Below, piece by piece: positions 37,391 to 46,068 of a DNA stretch of 64,000 nt. Made by a program: the position numbers and the translations under genes. Source of the DNA: Acidisarcina polymorpha (GTDB lineage: Bacteria; Acidobacteriota; Terriglobia; Terriglobales; Acidobacteriaceae). Where the stretch lies: contig NZ_CP030843.1 in assembly GCF_003330725.1 (NCBI RefSeq), positions 1-64,000 on the forward strand, in the 5' to 3' direction. The stretch's first letter is position 1. Each line of letters starts with the position of its first letter. The notes beneath the pieces were generated by a model. The model was not told the origin of the DNA, ran no database searches, and saw nothing but the letters and a program-made list of their open reading frames with translations.

Positions 37391-37616
37391 GCTTGGCGCG
37401 TAACTCTTCCATGAATGCGGCGGCCGGACGTGTGCGCCCCGCTTTTACGTCCGCGTATCCCCGGCGGATACCCTCAACCGCTTCCTGAAAGTCTTGGCGC
37501 TCCCACTCGAAAGCATCGCGCAAAACTTCATCCAGCGCCGTCGTGGGGTCTTGCCCGTGCCGGAGCGCATAGTCGTTGAGCTGCGCCTGACGTTCGGGTG
37601 TGAGCTGGAGTGCCAT
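37374..37616 (-). CDS. ParD-type antitoxin
   Basis: 80 residues: LTPERQAQLNDYALRHGQDP then a helix (ALDEVLRDAFEWERQDFQEA) and the toxin-wrapping C-terminus (IRRGYADVKAGRTRPAAAF). It precedes and overlaps the toxin gene. It should form a DNA-binding complex that autoregulates the pair. Confidence 0.85.
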   Translation of the reverse strand: MALQLTPERQAQLNDYALRHGQDPTTALDEVLRDAFEWERQDFQEAVEGIRRGYADVKAGRTRPAAAFMEELRAKHDFPR

Positions 37617-37814
37617 ATGTTTGAGGGTAAGGAAGAGCCGAGGCCGATGTCAATCGGAGTAATGCGCTTCCAGATGGTCGGATGGAGTGTCTGCGGGCCG
37701 GGTGTAAGTTCAATTGGCCCAGCCGGAGGCTGCCAACGCGCTAGCTTGGTGACCCACCTCGCTCCCGCTTTGTCATAAGTCAGTAGCAGGGGTACCGATC
37801 CTATGCTGCCTTTG

Positions 37815-37990
37815 ACCATGTCCCGCCAACCGCTCGTTGCCATATGTGAGCATAGAGATTCTCCGCGACCAACTTCTTTTCGTCAGCGGTAAATGGTGGT
37901 GTGGGGAGACTCGTAAACACTTCATCAAGAATGAACACTCCGACGTCGGCCCAAAGCTCAATCAGTATGGTCTCCTTCGATGGTGGAGAT
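37815..37990 (-). pseudogene. unrecognised coding fragment
   Basis: An open minus-strand stretch without start codon reads LWADVGVFILDEVFTSLPTP, PFTADEKKLVAENLYAHIWQ, RAVGGTW then stop. The amphipathic, well-composed sequence indicates real coding origin, but I cannot name a family. It lies behind the IS-end-like repeat at 38048. Confidence 0.35.
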
Positions 37991-38047
37991 TAGTCTATCC
38001 TGTCTTGCCGAACTGTCGTTCGCTGTTTTGTTCTACGTCCATGAGGC

Positions 38048-38083
38048 CTCACTACACCAAACGTCACGAATCGTACGGCAGAC
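38048..38083 (+). repeat. CACCAAACGT/AATCGTACGG repeat, copy 2
   Basis: CACTACACCAAACGTCACGA then ATCGTACGGCAGAC. It matches the copies at 36326 (inverted) and 54521 in about 25 of 30 positions. Confidence 0.6.
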
Positions 38084-38225
38084 GGATCATCCTACCGCCC
38101 TGCCGACAAACAACGTCGCGATTCGAGGCGGTGGTTGTTGCTGCTCGCCCGATCGGACACTTCTACCCAAGGCAAACCAAACTGCTCGGTCACCACCTGA
38201 AAGACAAACCAGGGGTACCCACCCA

Positions 38226-38919
38226 TCGTTTTTTTACTGTACGTCTTCCGAGCGGCGAGAGGTGCTTTGAAGAGTAGAGCATGGGAATGTCCGAGCTGGA
38301 GCATGAACTTGAGTTTCCGGGCACGCCGATCGAACACCTTTTCTTCGTAGAAGAGGGAATGGCCTCGATGACCACTACTTTCCGGGACGGATCTCAAGTT
38401 GAAGTTGGGATGTTCGGATACGAGTCCGTCATTGGTGTGTCCGCGCTGATGGGAACCAAGCAGAGCCTCAACCGCGTCTATACCCAAATTGCAGGAAAAG
38501 GCTACTCTTGCACGATTGAGGATGCCAGAAAAGAATTCCGGCGAGGCTCCACGTTTCAGGAGATGGCGCTCCGCTATGTCCAGGCGCAGCTTGTCCAGGT
38601 CATTCAGTCTGCCGGCTGCAATGCAACCCACAATCTTGAGCAAAGGCTCGCCCGATGGCTACTGATTTGTGCGGATCGAGCCCATAGCGACACCTTCGAG
38701 ATGTCGCATGAATATCTGGCCCAGATGTTGGGAGCGAGCAGGCCAACTGTCTCTATAACGGCCTTCATTCTGAAAGGACGGCAGCTTATCGAGTACAACC
38801 ATGGACTCATCCACATCCTCGACGTTGCTGGGCTTGAAAAGGTGGCTTGTGAGTGCTATCAGGTCATCAAGGAACACCTCAATAACTATGCCGAGTTTGA
38901 GAGCTCCATCACCGCGTAG
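38226..38919 (+). pseudogene. Crp/Fnr-family regulator with damaged N-terminus
   Basis: From 38281 an open frame gives 212 residues: a partial cyclic-nucleotide-binding-type beta barrel (LEFPGTPIEHLFFVEEGMAS, VEVGMFGYESVIGVSALMG) and the helix-turn-helix (MSHEYLAQMLGASRPTVSIT). The expected first strands (SSERREVL, RVEHGNVRAGA) are readable just upstream in another frame, with breaks near 38260 and 38310. So the native gene began before 38226 and is frameshifted. Related 5' fragments recur at 43190 and 43716. Confidence 0.75.
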
Positions 38920-39828
38920 GGATGCGTCGGCTTCACGAGCTTGGTGAAGCAGCCGGGCAACGCCGTCATCGCAAATTCGAGAGACTTCTTTGCTGTACGG
39001 AATAACCGACATGCGCAAGGCGTCGCTAGGTGCAACCGAGCTTGGTGCGATCGGTCGAAGGGTTACCTTGGTACTACCCGCACAGCTGTTTAGTGTCTTA
39101 TGGAACAGACAACGCCACGATTTGCCTGTACTACATATCTCGATCGATATACCTTCACTAAGGGCGGCCTCCTCCTCGCTGGCGCCTAAAGCCCCCCCAA
39201 GCGCCCGGTTAGAAGTTGGTGGTCGAGGTATGATGAGGTCTTTATTCTCTCCTTGAGCAGTTCGGGAGTGATTGTCACCGCTTCAGGTTTCGCTACATAA
39301 CGAGCGCGTTGCCGACCATGCGGTCAGCCAGACGACGTGCTTGGCCTGGTGCAGCTCTGACTCTCACGATGAAACACCGCATCACTGGCCACAACCACCT
39401 CCTGTGAGTTTGCGTCCCACGGTCTCGTATCATGAGCCTAAATAGTGGATGTTAGTGGGCTTATAACTAATAACATGCAGGCCCGCATATTACCGAAGTA
39501 CTTACATCCTGTTATTTCAGCTATCCGTAACACTGAATATTACGTCCTAGCATTCAGTACAAGTCATGCTTGGTGCCCAAAGGTTCCCGGCACTCTTGAT
39601 CAGGTGATGCGGCTGGTGGGTAACCGTGCTGTTGTCTCGCTTGCCTGAGTTGTACGGGGATGAATAGGACGCTTTGACTGTGCTGCGGTAAGGCATGCTG
39701 CCTGCCCGATGGGACAGCTAGCCCACATTTTACTTAGGATCCGGCGATTATCCCTGCCTCAGAGCAGTGCGTGTTGAGGGTAGGGGATCTCTCGTTTCGA
39801 AAACGCTAAACAGCTGAGGGAGTATATC
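38920..39828. other. no recognisable gene
   Basis: About 900 bp between the Crp-family gene and the exported fragment. The frames at 38990-39256 and 39445-39648 lack family likeness and ribosome binding sites. No strong hairpins were noticed. Confidence 0.4.
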
Positions 39829-40137
39829 GTGCAGCCATACAATTATTCGTCTAATCTGCCTAGAAACATTGCAAGGCTATCTGTGCTTGCGGTCGCACTT
39901 TCAATGTTCGTAACAACGGTCTACTCCCAGGGGCAGCAAACGATTCAAATCACCGCGACGAATCCGGATGGGACCGGCACCGGGACCGCGAGGCTAGGGA
40001 TTCCAGTCAGTCTTGTGGCGACCGTCTCCGCTGGGCAGTCGCAGGTGGTTAACTGGAGCCTGACCAGCGGGGGTAATATCTCGGCGACGAGTAACTCGGC
40101 TGCAACCTATACGCCACCGTTCATGCAGCCCTCCTGA
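39829..40137 (+). pseudogene. exported Ig-like protein, N-terminal fragment
   Basis: From GTG 39829, a signal peptide (LSVLAVALSMFVTTVYSQGQ) is followed by one bacterial Ig-like segment (TARLGIPVSLVATVSAGQSQ, VNWSLTSGGNISATSNSAAT, YTPP). Acidobacterial proteins of this type normally continue for hundreds of residues. Here the frame stops at 40137, so it is probably the truncated start of a larger surface protein. Confidence 0.55.
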
Positions 40138-40212
40138 GCGCATAAAGCTCGTATAGCGGTCATCGATCGAATCGAACAAGATCGAACATTTGCACAACAA
40201 GAGGATGACAAC

Positions 40213-41196
40213 GTGAGCTCGGCGGAGGCGAAACTACAAGACGAAGCAGGACGGCTCGCAGCCCTTCGCCGCTATGAGGTTCTGGACACTCCGAGAGAGC
40301 CTGCCTTCGACCGTATCACGGCCCTAGTCAAAAGGGTGTTGAAAGTCCCAATATGCAACGTGTCGCTTATTGACGCCGACAGACAGTGGTTCAAGTCCTG
40401 TGTAGGTCTATCGGTTTCTGAAACCCGGCGTGATGAATCCTTTTGCACTCACACAATCATGGAACGAGAGCCTTTGTGTGTTCCGGATGCAAAGCTGGAT
40501 ACGCGCTTTCTAGCAAACCCTCTCGTAACCGGTGACCCTTTCATTCGGAGCTACCTTGGTTTTCCTCTATCGACCCCCGACGGCTATAACGTAGGTTCAC
40601 TCTGCGTCATAGACGTCGTTCCTCGAAGCTATAGCCCGAATGAGATCGAAATCCTGAAGAGCTTCGCAACTCTTGCAGGGAATGAACTCGAATTGCGGCG
40701 GATCGCCGAGACAGATCACCTCACCGGGGCAGTAACGCGGCGGGGCTTTACGCTCGAAATGGAGAAAATTCTATCGAGATACAGGCGATGGGGACGTCCC
40801 GCTGCCCTCCTCTTGTTAGACCTCGATGACTTCAAGCGAGTGAATGACGTTTATGGCCACCCGACGGGTGATCTCGTTCTCCAAACCGTCTCTCGAGAGC
40901 TCGTAAGCCAACTAAGACACGGTGACATCTTGGGCCGATTAGGAGGCGAAGAATTCGGGATCCTCCTGCAGGAAACAAGCATTATACAGTCGGTAGAAAC
41001 CGCGGAGCGTCTCCGCTTGCACCTCCAGTCAGTTCCAGTTCAACACGATCCGTCCATCCGGATAACCGCGAGCTTTGGGATCGCGCCTCTTGATTCTCAG
41101 ACGGCCTCCGTACAACATTGGCTGGCAGCGGCTGACAAAGCGATGTATGACGCCAAACAAGCAGGACGGAATCGCAGTCATTGTGCCGGAGTGTAG
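40213..41196 (+). CDS. GAF-GGDEF diguanylate cyclase
   Basis: 327 residues from GTG 40213 (AGAGGA upstream). A GAF sensor (RITALVKRVLKVPICNVSLI, FIRSYLGFPLSTPDG, GSLCVIDVVPRSYSP) leads into a GGDEF domain (DHLTGAVTRRGFTLEME, LLDLDDFKRVNDVYGHPTGD, active site GRLGGEEFG). RHGD five residues before GGEEF is a complete inhibitory I-site. It synthesises c-di-GMP from GTP and is soluble. The next gene downstream is a Crp-family regulator, possibly part of the same response. Confidence 0.95.
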   Translation: MSSAEAKLQDEAGRLAALRRYEVLDTPREPAFDRITALVKRVLKVPICNVSLIDADRQWFKSCVGLSVSETRRDESFCTHTIMEREPLCVPDAKLDTRFLANPLVTGDPFIRSYLGFPLSTPDGYNVGSLCVIDVVPRSYSPNEIEILKSFATLAGNELELRRIAETDHLTGAVTRRGFTLEMEKILSRYRRWGRPAALLLLDLDDFKRVNDVYGHPTGDLVLQTVSRELVSQLRHGDILGRLGGEEFGILLQETSIIQSVETAERLRLHLQSVPVQHDPSIRITASFGIAPLDSQTASVQHWLAAADKAMYDAKQAGRNRSHCAGV

Positions 41197-41380
41197 CTGC
41201 GGTGTAAATTCCATTAGTGCATCAATATCTCAACCATCTTGAAACCAAAGTGAGGCATGAACTGGAGACCAGGACGGCTGTACCTTCCTTACTTTCAGAT
41301 GCAGTAAGAAACTTTGTTTCCTGCCCGACATAATCTAAGCTTGCGGGGTACACCGGGAGAGAGGGTGTGGAAGGGGATTC

Positions 41381-42154
41381 ATGAAGAATCTGGGACAAAC
41401 TGCATTTGACCCTGAAACCTACCTTGCCACTGCCGGACTCGGCCGCAAGATTGTGCGCTTGATGGAAGGCCAAGTCTTTTTTTCGCAGGGAAGTCGCTGC
41501 GATTCGATCTTTTACCTTCAGATGGGCCGCGCCAAGCTCACGGTTGTTTCATCAGCCGGAAAAGAAGCCACGATCACCGTTTTTACGGGTGGCGACTTCA
41601 TCGGTGACGCGTGCATTGCGGCGGTTGCCGGGCCGCATCTGGCGACAGCGACAGCTGTCACCGCGTGTATCGCACTCGAGGTGGAAAGAGAGGAAATGAT
41701 CCGCGTTCTGCATGAGCAAAGTGCCTTTTCGGATTTGTTCATCGCCGCTCTGCTGATCCGCAGTATGCGAACCCAAGCCGACCTTATTGACCAACTTTTT
41801 AATTCCAGTGAAAAGCGTCTGGCAAGAGTTCTGTTGTTAATGGCCGAGTTCGGGAAGCCGGGAGAAGTCGTCGACGAGAAAACACTCATTCCGCCGATTA
41901 CGCAGCAAGCTCTGGCCGAAATGGTCGGGACGACCCGGTCGCGTGTCAGTCTTTTCATGAATCGCTTCCGCAAACTGGGGTATATCGAATACAAGGAGCG
42001 CATTTACGTCCACAAGGCTTTGCTCAACGTGATTTTGCACGACCAGATATCGGGAGCAAACTTTCAGAACGCCTCTTTGCTGGACAAAGGCCGGGATGAA
42101 TCCGAGGTGGCAAGACACCGGGCAAAGTCCCTTCGCGCCATTCAGCATCCATAG
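41381..42154 (+). CDS. Crp/Fnr-family transcription regulator
   Basis: 257 residues. The effector-binding barrel shows VRLMEGQVFFSQGSRCDSIF, YLQMGRAKLTVVSSAGKEA and TVFTGGDFIGDACIAAVAG; a dimer helix follows, and the winged helix-turn-helix is ITQQALAEMVGTTRSRVSLF with FRKLGYIEY. No cysteine cluster for an iron-sulfur centre is visible. This Crp subtype with a long C-terminal extension is common in Acidobacteriota and Proteobacteria. It is intact, unlike the one at 38226. Confidence 0.93.
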   Translation: MKNLGQTAFDPETYLATAGLGRKIVRLMEGQVFFSQGSRCDSIFYLQMGRAKLTVVSSAGKEATITVFTGGDFIGDACIAAVAGPHLATATAVTACIALEVEREEMIRVLHEQSAFSDLFIAALLIRSMRTQADLIDQLFNSSEKRLARVLLLMAEFGKPGEVVDEKTLIPPITQQALAEMVGTTRSRVSLFMNRFRKLGYIEYKERIYVHKALLNVILHDQISGANFQNASLLDKGRDESEVARHRAKSLRAIQHP

Positions 42155-42283
42155 AGGGTGTTTGAAACGTGTTTTGTCAGGAGGAGCCGCCGGTTGAGCA
42201 TACGGCGAATAGCAGCGATATCGATGAGCGTCTCTCCGACGTTGCACCCTTCGCGGTTCTTAGAGGAGCTTAGTCGGGTATTG

Positions 42284-42727
42284 TTATCGCTGAGCGGAAT
42301 TACTTATCTGTTGGAAAGGCTCGCACACCAGATAGGGTGAGCGTACAGCCGCGGGCGTGATCCAGCTACCTCGGGAAGTCTTAGACTGTGCTGTGAGGAT
42401 TTTCTGCCCATGATCCACATGGCCAATTACTATTGGTACTTCATCGGCGCGGAAACACAGAACTGTGTGTGTAGAGTGAAATGAGATCCCGTCCTTTAAG
42501 CGTTGTCTTCCGTACATTGTGGGGGGTTGGTCTGTGTGAAAAACCAGCTTACTTATCATGTACACCTTACATATGGGGTTCCCATACTCGCCTTCATTCT
42601 TTAATAGGAGATCTCCGACCTTCAAGCGAAATTCAGCAGACTGTGCGGCGTGGAGCTCCTCCATCTTTAATTTGAGCTGCGCCTTTATGAGCCCTACTTC
42701 CTGTCTCATGTCGTCAATTTTGCACAC
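42284..42727 (-). CDS. unknown family protein, paralogue A
   Basis: 147 residues from GTG 42727, chosen because AAGGAG lies six bases upstream and because the first residues then align with paralogue B (VCKIDDMRQEVGLIK against MSRIDELTQEMRVLK). A coiled-coil N-terminus (RQEVGLIKAQLKLKMEELHA) is followed by a small basic domain (GNPICKVYMISKLVF, MYGRQRLKDG, VIGHVDHGQK). I know no family. Its 3' end is the 164-bp repeat also present at 33441. It may be a small regulatory or structural protein. Confidence 0.6.
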   Translation of the reverse strand: MCKIDDMRQEVGLIKAQLKLKMEELHAAQSAEFRLKVGDLLLKNEGEYGNPICKVYMISKLVFHTDQPPTMYGRQRLKDGISFHSTHTVLCFRADEVPIVIGHVDHGQKILTAQSKTSRGSWITPAAVRSPYLVCEPFQQISNSAQR

Positions 42728-43189
42728 GGCGGACTCCTTAATCTGAGAGTAGGCAGGCCGGCGCGGCGAGGCGTACGAGATATCTCGCACATCAGAGTGG
42801 CCGACTCCGACATCGTCAAGCGTCGCCCACCTACCTACCCGGCGAAGGTATCATGTGGCTTATGGCGCTTGTATGTTCAATACTGAACATGACGTCCGAT
42901 TCTTCCCGGCCTTCTAAAGAACCGCAAGCAATCTAGCTGGTGGTGAACGAAAAGATATCAGACAATGGCATGATGTCAGATGTATGCCTGGCGACAAGAA
43001 AGGCCTTGGTCTTCTTTAAGCTTCCATTGCCTGCCAGCAGAGGTGGTCGTTTTCCTTCGCTTCAAGTTCTTGCTCCGTCGGCATAGAGGCAACCGTGGAA
43101 AAGCAGAAGAGGCAAATCGAATCAGACATTCCGTTTTTGTTCAAGCTCCGGGCAAAAACTTTGATGGGATTCGAACTGGACCGGGGCAT

Positions 43190-43270
43190 AGCTCTCCGTT
43201 CTTTGCCCATATGTTTCCTAGGCGAGGATGTGCCTTGAAGAGTAGACCTGGGTTTCAGAAATCCACAAAG
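43190..43270 (+). pseudogene. short relic of a Crp-type 5' end
   Basis: The stretch around GTTTCCTAGGCGAGGATGTG then CCTTGAAGAGTAGACC resembles the 5' region of the Crp-family gene at 38226 and the fragment at 43716. No open frame is preserved. Confidence 0.3.
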
Positions 43271-43302
43271 TAGGGCGGAACCAGCCATTATCAAGCAGGG
43301 AC

Positions 43303-43548
43303 CTAACGTTCGCTCACATCTACCAACTGCCGCACCCGATACAGATCGATTACTTCAGAAATGCATTTGCCTGCGTGATCTTTTGTACGCCTCAAATCTG
43401 CTGGGGGATGGTCACAATTGATCCAACACTCGGGATTGCGCTCACCGAACCATCTCAGCGGGTAGTCGGCGGCCGAGGCCTGGCGCAGCGCCGCTTTGTT
43501 GTTGGCAGAAGCGCCGAAGGTGACGAGAGGATGGTCTTCGTCCGTCAT
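43303..43548 (-). CDS. hypothetical protein, 81 aa
   Basis: From ATG 43548, a mixed-composition protein (LVTFGASANNKAALRQASAA, PLRWFGERNPECWINCDHPP, DHAGKCISEVIDLYRVRQL). It reads like a genuine coding sequence but I do not recognise it and see no strong ribosome binding site. It sits between fragments of duplicated genes and may itself be truncated. Confidence 0.4.
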   Translation of the reverse strand: MTDEDHPLVTFGASANNKAALRQASAADYPLRWFGERNPECWINCDHPPADLRRTKDHAGKCISEVIDLYRVRQLVDVSER

Positions 43549-43715
43549 GGCAGCAATCTTAACGTGGCAATCACCGCCAGAGCCATTGGAACCTCGTCGG
43601 ATTCGTCGCGGTGTATTTAACGGTGTACTGAATGTTCCGGTGTCCGAGATAGTCCCGAATGGAGGCTCTAGGAGCGTTTTGGAGGTGTGGCCGGCATTGT
43701 TCCCATCGTTCTTTT

Positions 43716-43790
43716 ACCGTACGTTTTCCGAGCGGCGAGAGGTGTCTTTAAGAGTAGAGCACGGGAATGTCCGCCGTCCGGATCTCGACG
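43716..43790 (+). pseudogene. relic of a Crp-family gene 5' end
   Basis: About 60 bp nearly match 38226-38285 (reading TFSERREV and RVEHGNVR). The remainder of the regulator is absent; paralogue B begins to be read on the other strand right after. Confidence 0.45.
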
Positions 43791-43791
43791 G

Positions 43792-44124
43792 TCACACATT
43801 CCGTCGCCAGTCCTCTACATGCCCAATCACCCTGGGCTCCTCGAAATCTACACAGACTCTTACCTCCCGGCGATAGAACGACCTTTTATCCTTCACGCGC
43901 TTATGGCCGAATAGAATCGATTTCCCACGCAAGGGGAACAGGATCCTACTCACCATGTACACCACGCATTTGGAATGGCCATAGGTTCCTTCTTCCAGTT
44001 GCAGCAGGCCTCCAGTCTTAATGTGAAAGAGAGCAGACTCTTCGACGTGGAGTTGATTCATTTTGGACTTGAACTCGGCTTTCAAGACTCTCATCTCTTG
44101 TGTGAGCTCGTCGATTCTACTCAT
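43792..44124 (-). CDS. unknown family protein, paralogue B
   Basis: 110 residues from ATG 44124, with AAAGGA ~13 bases upstream. N-terminal coiled coil (SRIDELTQEMRVLKAEFKSK), then EESALFHIKTGGLLQLEEGT, YGHSKCVVYMVSRILF, FGHKRVKDKRSF and VIGHVEDWRR. Same order and motifs as paralogue A at 42284. It has a shorter C-terminus than A because A ends inside the 164-bp repeat. Confidence 0.62.
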   Translation of the reverse strand: MSRIDELTQEMRVLKAEFKSKMNQLHVEESALFHIKTGGLLQLEEGTYGHSKCVVYMVSRILFPLRGKSILFGHKRVKDKRSFYRREVRVCVDFEEPRVIGHVEDWRRNV

Positions 44125-44296
44125 GGGAAATGTCATCCTTTCGGGGCGACTATTGCAAAAGAAGTTGACTGCGATGATGCCGGGTCGCCAATTGTAGCGC
44201 GGTGGTGCTATCACCTTCACGTCTAAAAGCCGTATGAGGTGCCTAACACGCGCTTACCTTCACTGGAACGCTTGCTAACGTTATCAGCAACATGAA

Positions 44297-44872
44297 TCAC
44301 AACATACTCGAGGGGGCCGCAACGCGGAGGTAATTGCTTTGGATGAGGTCAGACACCTCGCCCCAATTTACGGCTGAGAGGTCCAGACGCAGACCTACCC
44401 AGCAACTCAAGGCCACGCTAGTTGGAGTGAACCATGGTGGGGTGGTGCTCAGTGTGGAATTAGTAGACATCTCTCCAGAACGGAGCCTACAGCATACCCC
44501 GATGATTCCATCACCCTGGTAGTCGGAAAGATAGTGGGCAAAGGTCCGTCCGTTAACCACAAAGGCTGCGTGAGTTCCGGTTTTCTTGATCCGCACACCC
44601 GGAAGTGCAAGGCAGATCTTTGTTAGCCTTGATAAGCGGGTTGATCGCAGGCAGGTCTGAGCCGAACAAATGTTGATGAGTTCGGAGGAGGGTTCTGCCT
44701 TAGCCTGAAATTGCACCAACATGCGCAGCGTCGCTCTAGCATATTCATCTGCCTCCTCGATCAGTGCTGACAGTTGGTGAGGCTCGGTAATGGACTGACG
44801 CATCCGACCGTGAACATTGATCAACTCGATTAACTGAGGTTTCACTCTATTGCTGAGCTCTGCCGTCGACAT
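44297..44872 (-). CDS. YjbR/MmcQ-like (DUF419) protein
   Basis: The C-terminal ~115 residues show the YjbR pattern: LTKICLALPGVRIKKTGTHA, AFVVNGRTFAHYL, WFTPTSVALSCWVGLRLD, NWGEVSDLIQSNYLRVAAP. The upstream helical part (ALIEEADEYARATLRMLVQF) is unusual. I set the start at ATG 44872, but the frame is open to 45100 and no ribosome binding site decides it. The family folds like a DNA-binding domain, with function unknown. Confidence 0.65.
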   Translation of the reverse strand: MSTAELSNRVKPQLIELINVHGRMRQSITEPHQLSALIEEADEYARATLRMLVQFQAKAEPSSELINICSAQTCLRSTRLSRLTKICLALPGVRIKKTGTHAAFVVNGRTFAHYLSDYQGDGIIGVCCRLRSGEMSTNSTLSTTPPWFTPTSVALSCWVGLRLDLSAVNWGEVSDLIQSNYLRVAAPSSML

Positions 44873-45341
44873 CTTTGTAGCTCGCACATGCTCACCTGCT
44901 GCTGAGTCGATGAACTTGAAGCACCAATTGGTTGTTCCCATAGGGCGTCGTGATGAACATAAGTAACCACTGCCCAAACCCGGCTGAAAACTGCGGACAC
45001 AGGTCGTCCATATGGCGTTCATGGTCATTACCATCTTCACGGTTGACCGTAACTCACGAGATAGGCCAACTTTTGGCGAACCAGTCTTTTCGGATGCCAT
45101 ATCACCTGTTAAGGCCTAGAGGGCTCAATCATGACTTGTTCTGTGCATCAGGAGCCTCAGTAGCGGCTTACGTCTCATGATGGGCCGGTTATGGGTAGCA
45201 GGCCGGCGCGGCGACGTGTAGGGCGAAAACGTCGCGTATCTGAATGGCACTTAGATGTCGTCAAGCGTCTCCCACCTACCTACTATGGCTAAGTTAGCAC
45301 TGTCTCAAACCGAGATGGAGTGCTTTATGGCGCGGAACGCC

Positions 45342-45462
45342 TTAATTTGGAATTGGAGCCACACGGAGGTAATTGCCCCGGACAAGATCGGACACTTCGC
45401 CCCAATCGGCACCCTCAAGAATCTGCTCGTTGTCGACAAGTGGAGTGCTCCATTTGGCTCGC
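45342..45462 (-). pseudogene. YjbR/MmcQ-like C-terminal fragment
   Basis: Minus-strand reading gives PLVDNEQILEGADWGEVSDL then VRGNYLRVAPIPN and a stop. This is a second, truncated copy of the C-terminus of the gene at 44297. It supports a tandem duplication followed by deletion in this neighbourhood. Confidence 0.7.
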
Positions 45463-45595
45463 GATAGCTTGTAGCTTGAGCAAGATTTTATTGGCCTCCC
45501 TCAAGCCAGGAGATTAGAGGAGCTTTAAGTACTTTAGTGACGTTTGCATGAGAGGAAGGTAGGTAACCGTATTCCAAATCATCTATCTTCACCCC

Positions 45596-45847
45596 ATGGA
45601 CATCGAAAAGTGCAAAGAGATCGTGGCGACGATGGCTATCTCAGAAGAGGAAAAGGAACTCGTAACCCAGGGCTGTCTCGCATTATTAAAAATGGGCTGG
45701 CCGCCCGCCTATATTGATAGGCAGATGTGCAGTCGGGCAACCGCAGGAATGGTGCGCCGCTATTGGGGTCTCTCCAATTGGATCGCCTATTGCCGCGAGT
45801 GGGGGATGGAGGCGCCAACAGTATCCTCCATCATGCGTCCGTTCTGA
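45596..45847 (+). CDS. small hypothetical protein, 83 aa
   Basis: MDIEKCKEIVATMAISEEEK, LALLKMGWPPAYIDRQMCSR, YWGLSNWIAYCREWGME: a compact, mostly helical protein. I see no known family. Start ATG 45596 is preceded by CACCCC only, not a good ribosome binding site. Composition favours a real gene. Confidence 0.45.
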   Translation: MDIEKCKEIVATMAISEEEKELVTQGCLALLKMGWPPAYIDRQMCSRATAGMVRRYWGLSNWIAYCREWGMEAPTVSSIMRPF

Positions 45848-46068
45848 CTGTCAAATGTCGCAATTTCGATAGCAATCCTACTCAATTAAGCTGGCCGTTC
45901 CTTTGTATTTTGACTATGGACCTCTCTAAAGAGGGGTACTTCTAAACCGCTTCATATCTGTCATCGGTCATCTTGGCGAGGGATTAACGGAGATGCTCAC
46001 TCGCTTCGATCAGATTCTGACACCCAGACTCCCGGCGAAGACCCGGATGATTGGTTTGCGCGGGCCGA

